NCBI GenBank assembly: GCA_002351705.1
Contig: DEHC01000083.1
Location: 1 to 32,475 of the forward strand
Direction: 5' to 3'
Length of the DNA stretch: 32,475 bases
Source of the DNA: Gammaproteobacteria bacterium UBA2810
GTDB lineage: Bacteria > Pseudomonadota > Gammaproteobacteria > Enterobacterales > Succinivibrionaceae
Positions 14,825 to 24,300 of this stretch are shown here, piece by piece. The notes below the pieces were generated by a model. That model saw only the letters and a program-made list of their open reading frames with translations, searched no databases and was not told where the DNA came from. The number at the start of each line of letters is the position of its first letter. The first letter of the stretch is position 1. The position numbers and the translations under genes are program-made.

Positions 14825-15517
14825 ATGATATATCTTGTAGAGGATGATGACGATATCAGGGATCTGATGGTTTACTCCTTCAGGAACTCAAGGCTTGACG
14901 CCGAGGGCTTCTCCAGGCCGTCCGACTTCTGGAAGGCCATGGCCTCGGAGCTCCCTGACATCATCCTTCTCGACATCATGCTCCCCGAGGAGGACGGCAT
15001 CTCGATCCTCAGGAAGCTCCGGAGCAAGGAGAAGACCCGCTCCATTCCGGTCATGATGGTGACGGCGAAGGGCAGCGAGTACGACAAGGTGCAGGGACTT
15101 GATCTCGGCGCTGACGACTACCTCGCGAAGCCCTTCGGCATCATGGAGCTCATCGCCCGCGTCAAGGCCCTGATGCGCCGCACCGGCACCAGGTCAGGGG
15201 ACGGCTCGGAGGAGGAGGTGCTGCGCCACGGCGACATCGAGCTCCGCCCCGCCGGGCGCTATGTCTCCGTCGGGGGCGAGGACGTGAAGCTCTCCGCGAG
15301 GGAGTTCGATCTCCTCGAGTACTTCATGCGCCGCCCGGGCGTCGTGCTCTCCCGCGACCTCATCCTCACCCGCGTCTGGGGCTACTCCTGCAGCATCGAG
15401 AGCCGCACCGTCGACGTCCACGTCAAGTCGCTCCGGAAGAAGCTCGGCGACGCGGGCGCGGAGATTGAGACGGTGAGGGGCATCGGCTACCGCCTCAACC
15501 AGGAGAGCGAGGCTTGA
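14825..15517 (+). CDS. PhoB/OmpR-family response regulator
   Basis: 230 residues, standard for this family. The receiver domain (1-~115) has the acidic cluster EDDDD at 6-10, phosphoacceptor Asp50 (LLDIMLPEEDG), Thr80 (VTAK) and Lys102 (KPF). After a short linker, residues ~130-228 form the OmpR/PhoB winged-helix DNA-binding domain: RHGDIELRPAGRYVSV, LSAREFDLLEYFMRRPGVVLSRDLILTRVWGY, then the recognition helix RTVDVHVKSLRKKLGD. Phosphorylation by the partner kinase should control DNA binding. The stop overlaps the kinase start by 4 nt. It looks closest to PhoB, but the target regulon cannot be read from this window. Firm family call. Confidence 0.92.
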   Translation: MIYLVEDDDDIRDLMVYSFRNSRLDAEGFSRPSDFWKAMASELPDIILLDIMLPEEDGISILRKLRSKEKTRSIPVMMVTAKGSEYDKVQGLDLGADDYLAKPFGIMELIARVKALMRRTGTRSGDGSEEEVLRHGDIELRPAGRYVSVGGEDVKLSAREFDLLEYFMRRPGVVLSRDLILTRVWGYSCSIESRTVDVHVKSLRKKLGDAGAEIETVRGIGYRLNQESEA

Positions 15518-17292
15518 AGCGCAGAATATTCCTGAGCCTTGTCCTCATCGCGCTGATCTCGGCCGTCATCGCCATGCTGGTGACCGGCTTCTTCTATTTC
15601 GGGGAGTACGAGAAGAGGGCGCGCTTCGATCTCAGGCAGCAGCTCTCCGCGGCTGCCGAGGGCTACCGGACGGGCGGCGAGAGCTACATCAGATCGCTCC
15701 GGCTTGACTCCAGGATCACCCTCATCGAGGAGGACGGCGACGTCATCTACGACTCGAGGGGCTCCGCCTCCGAGATGAACTCCCACGCTGACAGGCAGGA
15801 GTTCATCGACGCGGAGAGGAGCGGCAGCGGCACGAGCGAGCGCCGCTCCGAGACCATGGGCCTCAAGACCATGTACGAGGCGGAGCTCCTGCCGGACGGC
15901 AGGGTCCTCCGCATGTCGGTCGACATCGAGAGCCTCACCTACTCGTTCAGGACCGCGGTGTTCTTCGTGATCCTCATCTTCGTCCCGTTCTGCTTCATCC
16001 TGCTCCTTGCAGCTGAGCTCATCACGAGGCGCCTCGCGGGGCCCATCTCGCGGATTGACCTTGACCGGCCGCTCGACTCCAACGTCTACCCGGAGCTCTA
16101 CCCGCTCCTCTCGAAGATCTCGGGGCAGAACCGCAAGATCGAGCTGCAGCTCAGGGAGCTCAGCACCAGGCAGAGCGTCATCAGGACCGTGACCTCCAAC
16201 ATGAGGGAGGGCGTCATCTTCACCGATCCTGACCAGATCATCCTCCTCTCGAACGGCGAGGCGAGGAACTTCCTCCAGGCGATAGGCGAGGCTCCCGACG
16301 CACCGCGCATCCTCGACACCATGAAGGGCATCGGCGCGCTCTCGAAGGATGTCCGGAAGGGCGTCACCTCGAGGAAGCTCATCTTCTCCGGGAACCTTTA
16401 CTACGAGGTCCAGGGCTCCGCGGTCTACTCCGGAGAGACCGAGGTCGGCTGCTGCTACACGATAAGGAACGTCACGACCGACGTCATGCAGGAGCAGCAG
16501 CGCCGCGAGTTCTCCGCAAATGTCTCCCACGAGCTCAAGACCCCGCTCACCTCCATCTCGGGCTTTGCCGAGATCATCAAGAGCGGCATCGCGAAGCCGG
16601 AGGACGTTCCGGTGTTCGCCGGGAAGATCATGGCTGACGTGAAGCGCCTCCTCGGGCTCATCGACGACATCATCAGGCTCTCGCACCTTGAGAGCGGCGG
16701 CGCGAACGAGTTCAGGATCTGCGACCTCGGCGCCATGGCCGAGGAGGTCGCGGCGCAGTACGAGTTCACCGCCGAGCAGAAGAATGTCACGCTCTCGTGC
16801 GACGTCGGGCATGTGAGGATCCGCGCCGTGATGCCTTTTCTCCGCGACATCATCGCGAACCTCATCGACAACGCCATCAAGTACAACAGGCCGGAGGGGA
16901 AGGTCACGGTGAGCGTCACTCAGAGCAGATCTGACGCGAGGCTCACGGTGAAGGACACCGGCATCGGCATCCCCGCAGACTGCCGGAGCCGTGTGTTCGA
17001 GAGGTTTTTCCGGGTGGACAAGAACCACTCGAGGAAAATCGGCGGCACCGGACTCGGCCTTTCCATCGTGAAGCACGCCGCTGAGGCGAACGGCGGGGTG
17101 ATTACCCTTGAGAGCGAGCTCGGGAAGGGCACCAGCATTACCGTAACGTTCCCGGTGTGCGCTGAGGAGAAGGATGCTTCCGCTCCGGGCCCGGCCGCAC
17201 AGGCAGCACCGGCTTCAGCAGCCGGCGCGAAGGCCCGGGGGACGCCCGTCCCTGCCCCGGATCCCTCTGCCGCGGCGGCGGGCGCGGCCTGA
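15514..17292 (+). CDS. PhoR-like membrane sensor histidine kinase
   Basis: 592 residues starting with TTG that overlaps the TGA of the regulator gene (TTGA), so translation is probably coupled. Membrane segments span ~7-28 and ~147-168, bracketing a periplasmic sensor region of ~115 residues. A PAS-like domain (~220-320, REGVIFTDPDQIILLSNGEA) precedes HisKA with phosphoacceptor His339 (FSANVSHELKTPLTSI). The HATPase_c domain shows the N box (NLIDNAIKYN, Asn453), G1 (DTGIGIP, Asp481), the F box (RFFRVDK) and G2 (GGTGLGLS). A 43-residue Ala/Pro-rich C-terminal tail follows the catalytic domain and is unusual. The two-helix plus PAS layout is that of the longer Gram-positive-style PhoR/WalK kinases rather than E. 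coli PhoR. The stimulus is unknown. Confidence 0.9.
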   Translation: MKRRIFLSLVLIALISAVIAMLVTGFFYFGEYEKRARFDLRQQLSAAAEGYRTGGESYIRSLRLDSRITLIEEDGDVIYDSRGSASEMNSHADRQEFIDAERSGSGTSERRSETMGLKTMYEAELLPDGRVLRMSVDIESLTYSFRTAVFFVILIFVPFCFILLLAAELITRRLAGPISRIDLDRPLDSNVYPELYPLLSKISGQNRKIELQLRELSTRQSVIRTVTSNMREGVIFTDPDQIILLSNGEARNFLQAIGEAPDAPRILDTMKGIGALSKDVRKGVTSRKLIFSGNLYYEVQGSAVYSGETEVGCCYTIRNVTTDVMQEQQRREFSANVSHELKTPLTSISGFAEIIKSGIAKPEDVPVFAGKIMADVKRLLGLIDDIIRLSHLESGGANEFRICDLGAMAEEVAAQYEFTAEQKNVTLSCDVGHVRIRAVMPFLRDIIANLIDNAIKYNRPEGKVTVSVTQSRSDARLTVKDTGIGIPADCRSRVFERFFRVDKNHSRKIGGTGLGLSIVKHAAEANGGVITLESELGKGTSITVTFPVCAEEKDASAPGPAAQAAPASAAGAKARGTPVPAPDPSAAAAGAA

Positions 17293-17361
17293 GCATTCTG
17301 CAATACGGCTGCACCATGATGCCGCACGGTGCCAGCGGTCACGGACAGCCTTTCCTTTGTG

Positions 17362-17370
17362 TGGTATAAG
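17362..17370 (+). promoter_or_regulatory. Extended -10 promoter for the alcohol dehydrogenase
   Basis: TGGTATAAG matches the TGnTATAAn extended -10 form and lies about 30 nt before the ATG at 17399. The -35 region is poor. This suggests the dehydrogenase is not only co-transcribed with the kinase gene. Confidence 0.45.
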
Positions 17371-17398
17371 ACTCCTAAACATCATGAGGAGGTGGTCC

Positions 17399-18502
17399 AT
17401 GATTTCGTTCAGCATGCCAGTAAGGGTGTTCTTCGGCGAGAACGCCGTAGCGGAGAACTCGGCGGTTTTCGAGCGCTTCTCCGGGAAGAAGGCCTTCATC
17501 GTCACCGGGGCGCGCTCAGCGAAGGAGAGCGGCGCGCTGAGGGATGTCTCCGCAGCGCTCTCGAAGCACGCCATTGAGTACGAGGTCTGGAGCGATGTTG
17601 TGCCGAACCCCGGGGTGGAGCTCGTCTACCGCGGGGCGAAGGAGGCGAGGAAGTGCGGCGCAGCCTTCGTCATCGGCATCGGCGGCGGCTCGGCCATGGA
17701 CGCGGCGAAGGTCATCGCGCTCCTTGCGGTGAACCCCATCCCGAAGGCCGCGATATTCGCGGGCTCCCCCGAGCCCAAGGCCCTTCCGGTCATTCAGATC
17801 CCGACCACGTCCGGCACGGGAAGCGAGGTCACCCCGAACTCGGTCCTCTCGAATGACACCGACATGACGAAGACCAGCGTCGCCTCGCCTGCGATGTTCG
17901 CCGACACCGCCTTCGTCGATCCGCGCTACACCGTGACCATGGACAGGAAAACCACTGCTGACACAGCGGTCGACGCCATGACCCACGCCGTGGAGGGGAT
18001 GATGTCGAAGAGGGCCGGGAGGCTCACCGACGCGCTTGCCGCCGAGGCCATAGGCTGTTTCGTCTCCGCTGAGCCTGCGCTCCTCGGGGAGGAGGAGATC
18101 TCCATGAAGGAGCGCGCATCGCTTCTCTACGCCTCGACGGTCGCCGGCATGGTGATAGCCCAGACCGGAACGGTCGGAGTCCATGCCATGGGCTACCAGC
18201 TCACCTATCACCGCTCGGTGCCGCACGGGCGCGCGAACGGCTTTATCCTCACTGACTACCTCGCCGCCGTCGAGAAGCATGATCCGGTAATCGTCAGCAC
18301 CATCCTGGAGGAGCTCGGGCTTGAGGACCTCTGTGAGCTCCGGACCCTGATGGACCGCCTCCTCGGGCCCCGTCCCGCGGTCTCCGACTTCGAGATCGAG
18401 GGGTTCGCGAAGCGCGCCGCGGCGGCCCCCGGCATGAGGAACGGCGCCGTGGTCCTCACCGAGTCCGAGATCAGGTCGGTCTACCGCAGGTCCCTGGCCT
18501 GA
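17399..18502 (+). CDS. Iron-containing (group III) alcohol dehydrogenase
   Basis: 367 residues from the ATG at 17399, which follows a perfect AGGAGGT; the open frame extends upstream but lacks such a signal and overlaps the kinase gene. Family hallmarks are present: VRVFFGENA near 8, FVIGIGGGSAMDAAK (dinucleotide binding) near 92, QIPTTSGTGSEVTPNSV near 136, and the metal-site stretch DAMTHAVEGM with further His ligands in GVHAMGYQLTYHRSVPHGRANG. The enzyme is expected to interconvert an alcohol and aldehyde with NAD(P)H in the cytoplasm. Substrate is not predictable. The 106-nt gap and its own promoter make it an independent unit, with a terminator downstream. Confidence 0.9.
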   Translation: MISFSMPVRVFFGENAVAENSAVFERFSGKKAFIVTGARSAKESGALRDVSAALSKHAIEYEVWSDVVPNPGVELVYRGAKEARKCGAAFVIGIGGGSAMDAAKVIALLAVNPIPKAAIFAGSPEPKALPVIQIPTTSGTGSEVTPNSVLSNDTDMTKTSVASPAMFADTAFVDPRYTVTMDRKTTADTAVDAMTHAVEGMMSKRAGRLTDALAAEAIGCFVSAEPALLGEEEISMKERASLLYASTVAGMVIAQTGTVGVHAMGYQLTYHRSVPHGRANGFILTDYLAAVEKHDPVIVSTILEELGLEDLCELRTLMDRLLGPRPAVSDFEIEGFAKRAAAAPGMRNGAVVLTESEIRSVYRRSLA

Positions 18503-18518
18503 CCTTTCCTGAAGCGCT

Positions 18519-18564
18519 CTGCCGGCGGGCCGATATGTGTCTTTTGTGAAGTGCCGGCAGTTTT
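18519..18564 (+). terminator. Rho-independent terminator after the alcohol dehydrogenase
   Basis: A perfect 8-bp stem (CTGCCGGC / GCCGGCAG) with a 26-nt loop, followed directly by TTTT. It begins 17 nt after the stop codon. The long loop lowers confidence slightly. Confidence 0.6.
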
Positions 18565-18644
18565 AAAACGCGGGAATGTGGCAGAATGTATTGGGGAATT
18601 TGTTTCCTGATAATTGTCGTGAGCCAGTTTTTTGAGATACAGCT

Positions 18645-20354
18645 ATGCCACATAAAGCACGATTCTTCTGCGCTGCGGTCTTTGCCTGCGCCGTCTCGGC
18701 GGTGATAGCGGGCAGCGAGCCTGACGGCAGCCTCTCCGACCGCCTCGGGGACGTGCTCGCCGGGGATCTCGGCGGGCAGGATGTGGTCGAGAAGACGAAG
18801 AGCGGCAGGGTCAAGAACAGCATGCCGCTCACCGGGCAGCCCTTCAGGGTCATGGCTGTGCTCCACGGGCTCGACTCCCATGACAAACTCGGCAACGCCG
18901 CGGTCTGCCTTGACGTGAACGGGGACGGCTTCTGCGACCGGAACGACATCGGCCTCACCATGTCCTCGAAGGACGGGCAGGCTGAGTTCCAGATCGAGGA
19001 GGGCGACTTCATCAGCGCCGTCGAGAACTTCAGGAACATTGTCGCCGTGACGCAGTTCGGCGTCCTTGCCGCGAGAATCGACAGCGGCGCTCCGGTCGCG
19101 TCAAAGGCCCATCTCCTCCGCTACGACCTCTCCCTCCCGTCGACGCTGGTCGCCCAGTCGGCCTCGGCCCTCGTCGGCACGGAGCTTGAGGACTACAACG
19201 GCGCGGTCAACGCCTCCACCGAGGAGCTCGGCGGCGACAAGAACGATCTGAGGGAGCATGACTTCAAGGAGAACTCCCCCGTATACATCTTCTTCAAGTC
19301 CCTGCGCGACGCGAAGATGGACATCGACTCGACCGTCTTCATCCCGGGGGCCCTCCGGGACATCAGGAGCGATCTCGCGCAGCATTTCTCGCCAGAGTAC
19401 ATCTCGCTCTATTTCCAGAAGACCGGCGAGTTCTCGGTCCGCCAGGCAAGCGACAACAACCCTCCGGAGAACCCCCGGATCATCTACACGGTTGACCTAA
19501 GCACCTGCTACAGCCTGCAGTTCAGCGGCAGGGCGGAGGATCAGGACAAGGGCGACGTCATCACCTACCGGTGGGACTTCGGGGACGGGAGCGACGTGCA
19601 GACCACGAAGTCCGCCGAGGAGCCGATCTTCCACAAGTTCTCTCCGGGCGGGAAGACCGACGGGCAGTACACGGTCAGGATGACCGCGGACGACGGGCGC
19701 GGCGGCACGGTGTCAGTCGAGCAGCCGGTGTTCATCAACACCGCGCTCTGCCCCGCGGAGGCAAAGCCCTATGTGTTCTACGCGAAGAACGACTCCGGCT
19801 CCTATGACATCAGCTTCAACCTGAGTCCGATGACCCTCCGGCAGGAGAAAATCAAGGGCTACAGATGGGATTTCGGGGACGGGCGGCATCAGGAGACTGA
19901 CGGCGCGGTCCCGCAGGTGAGCCACGAGTACAAGGCGCGAACCAAGCCCTACACCATTGTGGTGAACGCCTACGCGGAGAGCGGCAAGGCCTGGAGCGCC
20001 TCGGCGAAGATAACGCCTGATCCGGCGAAGGCCGGCGAGCTCCCGGAATCCGACATGGGCATCGACTTCAACGGGCAGACCATCAGGCTCTACCAGAACG
20101 ACTACGGCGATCCTGACGCGCTCAGGGGACTCAACACCAGCTGGAAGATCGAGTCCGTGACTGACGAGCCGGTGATAAGCGACATCTTCATGACCGGCGA
20201 GAAGTCGTTCGTCTACACGCTACCCGTGAACCCCGACGACAACATCGCTGAGTACATCGTGATCCTCGGCCAGTCGGACAGCGCGGGCAACTACCGCTCG
20301 ATCATCCAGGGCATCTACTGCGACAAGGCGACGAAGGAGTGCACCTACAACTAA
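18645..20354 (+). CDS. Secreted PKD-domain protein
   Basis: 569 residues. The N-terminus (MPHKARFFCAAVFACAVSAVIAG) is a signal peptide with probable cleavage near residue 22. A calcium-loop-like DVNGDGFCDRND lies at ~90-101. Two PKD (Ig-like) domains are clear: residues ~275-365 (YRWDFGDGSD) and ~375-455 (YRWDFGDGRH), each with the WDFGDG hallmark. The last ~110 residues are beta-rich and end in a Cys pair (IYCDKATKEC). No catalytic domain is recognised. PKD domains mediate interactions at the cell surface or with polysaccharides and proteins. The same domain type is found in the GH57-like protein 1 kb downstream, suggesting a shared surface or substrate-binding function, but a terminator and an unrelated small gene lie between them. 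The start has only a weak ribosome-binding site (GAG nine bases upstream). Confidence 0.75.
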   Translation: MPHKARFFCAAVFACAVSAVIAGSEPDGSLSDRLGDVLAGDLGGQDVVEKTKSGRVKNSMPLTGQPFRVMAVLHGLDSHDKLGNAAVCLDVNGDGFCDRNDIGLTMSSKDGQAEFQIEEGDFISAVENFRNIVAVTQFGVLAARIDSGAPVASKAHLLRYDLSLPSTLVAQSASALVGTELEDYNGAVNASTEELGGDKNDLREHDFKENSPVYIFFKSLRDAKMDIDSTVFIPGALRDIRSDLAQHFSPEYISLYFQKTGEFSVRQASDNNPPENPRIIYTVDLSTCYSLQFSGRAEDQDKGDVITYRWDFGDGSDVQTTKSAEEPIFHKFSPGGKTDGQYTVRMTADDGRGGTVSVEQPVFINTALCPAEAKPYVFYAKNDSGSYDISFNLSPMTLRQEKIKGYRWDFGDGRHQETDGAVPQVSHEYKARTKPYTIVVNAYAESGKAWSASAKITPDPAKAGELPESDMGIDFNGQTIRLYQNDYGDPDALRGLNTSWKIESVTDEPVISDIFMTGEKSFVYTLPVNPDDNIAEYIVILGQSDSAGNYRSIIQGIYCDKATKECTYN

Positions 20355-20374
20355 GGGTGCCTCTGTGCAGGTAC

Positions 20375-20398
20375 GGCCGTCCTCAGGGGCGGCCTTTT
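20375..20398 (+). terminator. Rho-independent terminator after the PKD gene
   Basis: Stem GGCCGTCC / GGGCGGCC (8 bp, one G-U) with a TCAG loop, followed by TTTTC. It starts 20 nt past the stop codon. Confidence 0.75.
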
Positions 20399-20427
20399 CA
20401 ATTCCGGCCGGGCCGCTTGAGGACAGG

Positions 20428-20649
20428 ATGATGCTGGTTGCATTCCCGGCAGGCGGGAAGCGGCTCCTTGACACGAAGAGGCTCGAAGGCCCGGTGTTCA
20501 GGGCGCCTGGCGATGAGAGGATCTTCAGAAACTCAGAGATTCATCCTGGCACCATAACCCGGGATGGCCGGGACATCGATATTGCGCCTGAGACGGTATA
20601 CCGGGAGAGAGTCCCGTATGGCGGAGAAAGGCGCGGCGCAGCCTTATGA
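20428..20649 (+). CDS. Small DUF2442-like protein
   Basis: 73 residues from ATG 20428, with GAGG five bases upstream. The pattern LVAFPAGGKRLLDTKRL ... VF ... IFRNSEIHPGTITRDGRDIDIAPETVYRERV follows the DUF2442 consensus: strand, NGE-x-R-x-FD, then F ... G-x-I-x-W-x-x-G-x-DI-x-PE-x-LY. DUF2442 proteins are small, often encoded beside DUF4160 partners in toxin-antitoxin-like pairs. No DUF4160 gene is visible here, so this copy stands alone. The second methionine is an equally good start. It lies 30 nt beyond the terminator of the PKD gene, so it needs its own promoter, which I cannot identify. The match was made by eye. Confidence 0.5.
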   Translation: MMLVAFPAGGKRLLDTKRLEGPVFRAPGDERIFRNSEIHPGTITRDGRDIDIAPETVYRERVPYGGERRGAAL

Positions 20650-20934
20650 CAGCTCTGTCACAAAAGCCTCTGCTCAGTATTGCAGAGCACAGGGCACCTT
20701 ACTATACTGAGACCGTGCTGCGGTCAGTTCATCCGTCCCTGCCTCTCGTAATACCTCGAGGCGCTGTCTCCGCGATGATGACATATCGCGGCGGGCAAAT
20801 TCCCTCATGCCGTACAAAGCTCAATCTTAAGAGCACTTTTGGCAGTGGGTCAAATACCGTCCGCGAATAACTCTCACGCCGGATCCGCTGATGGATTTCT
20901 TCCTGAGGCTACACGGTGCACATGCCCGGCACGG

Positions 20935-20961
20935 CATCCCTTCATTTCCCATGAAGGGATG
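20935..20961. repeat. Perfect 11-bp hairpin
   Basis: CATCCCTTCAT and ATGAAGGGATG are exact reverse complements separated by TTCCC. On the plus strand a T-rich run with interspersed C follows (TTCCTTCTT), so it might terminate a transcript from the DUF2442 side. No flanking gene ends here. Confidence 0.55.
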
Positions 20962-21176
20962 TTCCTTCTTCCCCGTCCAATGCATTTTTCCTGATAATCC
21001 CCGTCATGCCGGCAGCATTCTTGTCTCTTTGGTGACACCGGACATGGAAATGCAACGTGACGCTTAAAGCCGCTGATGAATGATTGCGCTGCTTCGAATC
21101 CGGACGGCACATAGCCCTGTTTGCCTTTGATAATGCGGACTTTTTTGTGCTTTTTCTGACTTCATTCGGTTTAAAT

Positions 21177-21217
21177 CGTGCCACAGGTCACAATCGAATG
21201 GCGCCCCATTGTATAAA
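21177..21217 (+). promoter_or_regulatory. Promoter with CRP-like site for the GH57-like gene
   Basis: TATAAA lies at 21212-21217. CGTGC-N6-TCACA (21177-21192) resembles the CRP site TGTGA-N6-TCACA, with one perfect half. Its centre is about 40 nt upstream of the start expected from this -10, the classic spacing of a class II CRP promoter, and there is no good -35. Catabolite control of a starch-type enzyme would make sense. Confidence 0.4.
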
Positions 21218-21237
21218 ATTTAACACCGCGAAAATTG

Positions 21238-21256
21238 TGCACGGCAGCGCCGTGCA
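21238..21256 (+). promoter_or_regulatory. Hairpin in the GH57-like 5' leader
   Basis: TGCACGGC and GCCGTGCA are perfect complements around a 3-nt AGC loop, roughly 14 nt after the predicted transcription start. It would cap the 5' end of a ~130-nt leader and could stabilise the long mRNA. Confidence 0.4.
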
Positions 21257-21355
21257 GTCAGCGGGCTGAGAACAATAAAAAAGGCCGGTCCGCTCCGCCC
21301 CGTCTCCCGCACTGACGGAAGACGCGATCATAAAAGCATAGGAACTAACGAACAT

Positions 21356-24300
21356 ATGAAGATGAAAAAGCCGGGCTTCAGGATCAGCAAGCTCATGCTG
21401 GCCCTCGGCGTAGCCATGTCAGTTCCGTTCTCTGCAGTCGTCGGGCTGTCAGACGCGGAGGCTCTCATAGCTGCCACCCACGTATATCACAACCACATGC
21501 CGAACTTCTGGCCGTACTACGACACCTCGAAGTACGCCTCCACTCCGGTCGGCGGCGCTATCCGCTACACCTATGACGGCGGTGCCATGGCGCTCCAGAG
21601 CGGCTCGGTCGCAGGCTACGCGCTCGCCCTGAAAAACGGCAAGCTGATGCCTCACGACAACCTCAACCAGTATTACGACAGGGACGCGAAGCGCAACGCC
21701 TACACCAACTGGCCGGCTGACACCGCGAGGAAGTTCGTCTCGCAGCATCCGCAGAGCCAGGTACAGGTAACCATGTCCGCTGCGGTAATCAACGATGTCC
21801 AGGACTTCGCCGAGCGCGGCACCTTCGACTTCTTCAAGCCGGGCTGGGCATACAAGTGGGTAGACGCATACAACAGCCTCAAGACCGCCAACGGCTTCCA
21901 TGCGCTTGAGCCTATCCACTTCACCGGCCACCATTCCATGGGCCCCCTGGTCGGACCGCAGTATTTCCTGAAGGATCTCATTTACCAGAACGTAACCCTG
22001 CAGCAGGACTACTTCCTCGGCGACTCGTTCAGGCCCTCGGAGGGATTCTTCCCGACCGAGCTCGGCTTCTCCGAGAGGCTCATCCCGACTCTCAGGAAGC
22101 TCGGCGTAAAGTGGTCAGTCATGGGCAACAACCATTTCTCCCGTGCGGTAAAGAGCTATCCTTATCTCGATGACCCGGGGAAGGATACCCTTGTTTCCCC
22201 TCCGAACAGGGCAGATCTCCAGAACGACGTTGACGGCGGCACCTGGTATACCCTCGGCATGGAGCACGAGCAGCAGAACATCGTCAACTACTTCCCGTTC
22301 GCTGACATCCCGCACTGGGTACAGTACGTCAACCCTGAGACCGGTGAGGTCTACAAGCTCGCCGGAATCCCTGTTGATCAGAACGGCTCCTGGCTTGAGG
22401 GCTGGGAAGGAAAGGCCGGTCCTGAGCAGACCATCGGCAAGTTCGAGAAGGACGCCGGCGGCCGTGTTCCCTACTTCGTAATCGCCCACGACGGCGATAA
22501 CGGCGAGGGCCGCGCGGGCTCCGTGGAGACCTGGGAAAATTCCGGCAACTTCACCTACGTACAGCCCGGGGTAAAGGGCATGGGCGTACAGGAGTACCTC
22601 AAGACCTATCCTATCCCCGAGGATGATGTCCAGCACGTCCAGGACGGCTCCTGGGTTGATACCCGTGATTCATCCTCAGACCCGACCTGGTACCACTGGC
22701 ATATCCCGATGGGCGTATGGAAGGGACAGTTCGCTGACTTCACCAAGGCAACCGGCAAGACCTTCGACTGGCCGACCAACTTTGACGGCACCCCGCTCGG
22801 GCACGCTGTCTCCATGGAGTACGGCTACCACTACCTCGAGAGAAACTTCGCCCTCCTCCAGGCTGCCATCAACTACGCCGAGACTGCAGAGCAGATCTGG
22901 CTCGACGGCCATCCCAACTACTGGTCTCCGAAGACTGACAAGGAGAAGCGCGTAACCTACGAGGGCAACCAGCTCAATCCGTACATGATGAGCTACCCTG
23001 TGAAGGGCGACGAGAGCAATGACTACAAGGGCGGCGCGAACCCTGCGGAGCTCGGCTGGTACTTCCTCATCAGCTCCATTGACTCGGGCTTCGGCTACTA
23101 TGACGAGAACGTTGATGATAACGTCAAGCCCTCGCTCGGCTTCAACCAGTCCCTGTTCTTCACCGAGCCCTACGTAGAGGCTCACGCCGGAGAGGACCGC
23201 ACCGGTCCTTCCATGTGGTGGGTGCAGCGCTATCCGTACAATCCGGGCAGCGCCAACGCCTCCAAGGCCGAGGGCTGGACCAAGCTCTGGGCCAACAACA
23301 GCTTCGCCATCTACACCTATGCCTATGATGTAAGCGGCATCCAGGATGTCAAGGTCTTCATCAGAAAGCACAAGGACAAGAGGATGTCCCCGACCGACAT
23401 CGCTCCGCGCGTCTATGATCCGGCCTCCGTCTGCCCTGGCGTCGCAAACTGCGATCCTGACCAGGTAGGCGAGTGGGTAGAGTATCCTACCAAGGTCAGG
23501 GACCTTACCCCGGACATGAACGGAGTCGCCTGGCAGAACAACGATGTAAGCTACAACTACAAGGTCATCCCCGGCCAGAAGATCGGCTCCACCTACTATG
23601 CCTATATCGATGATCTCCAGGACGAGCTCGTCGACTACTACATGGAGGCTACCGATACCCTCGGCAATGTCACGAAGAGCGAGATCCAGCAGGTCTATGT
23701 AGGCGCCGGCCGCTACACCAAGAAGGACGGCAAGTGGGTTGAGGACATCAACGGCGAGCAGGAGGGAAGCGAGGCATTCCTCTCCCGCGTCGGACCGCGC
23801 CCGACCTACAAGAACATCACCCTCTGGGCCAACCCGTCTGACGGCTCCAAGCCTGCCTCCGACTACCGCGCGCAGGGCGACGAGAACTGGGGCAGCGCTT
23901 CCTACAAGGAGGCCTCTGAGGGCTGGTACAAGGCATCCGTCCGCTACATCGACACCTCAAGCTGCGCTGACACCCGCTACCATGCCTACGGCACAGCGGC
24001 ATCCGGCGACGGCCAGTGCCTCTCGGCTGACGAGAGCAGCAGCTGGATGTGGGATGAGGAGAGCCAGCAGTTTGTTCCGGGCGTTCCTCACATCATTCAG
24101 CATGCCGACATCTACTTCAAGCCGGCATCAGATCCGGGCAAGGTCTGCATGCACTACAGGGCTCTCCCCCAGACCGGCGACGAGGGCTGGACTGCAGTTC
24201 CGGGCGAGGAGATGGATAAGTCTCAGTATTCAGGCTGGTACGTGCTGGGGCATGACTTCGATTATGACGCCACCGGCATTGAGTTCCTCTTCAATGACTG

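Larger units (their letters stand above)
20650..21355. other. Intergenic region upstream of the GH57-like gene
   Basis: 706 nt without a convincing gene on either strand. Open frames of 74-80 codons exist but lack ribosome-binding sites and recognisable domains. The distal part holds an 11-bp perfect hairpin. The proximal 180 nt hold the promoter, a CRP-like site and a leader hairpin for the GH57-like gene, all listed separately. Confidence 0.5.

Noticed and set aside
15487..17076. 529-codon ORF antisense to the sensor kinase
   Set aside because: An artefact of GC-rich third positions; the plus strand carries all kinase motifs.
20646..20870. 74-codon ORF overlapping the DUF2442-like stop (ATGA)
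   Set aside because: The overlap looks like coupling, but the peptide has no domain or coding bias and no ribosome-binding site of its own is evident.
21090..21115. Second T-loop-like string (GCTTCGAATCC)
   Set aside because: No five-base T-stem and no acceptor stem can be formed around it.
20942..21184. 80-codon basic ORF on the minus strand
   Set aside because: It would begin at a GTG without a ribosome-binding site and lies across the GH57 promoter region; no family resemblance.
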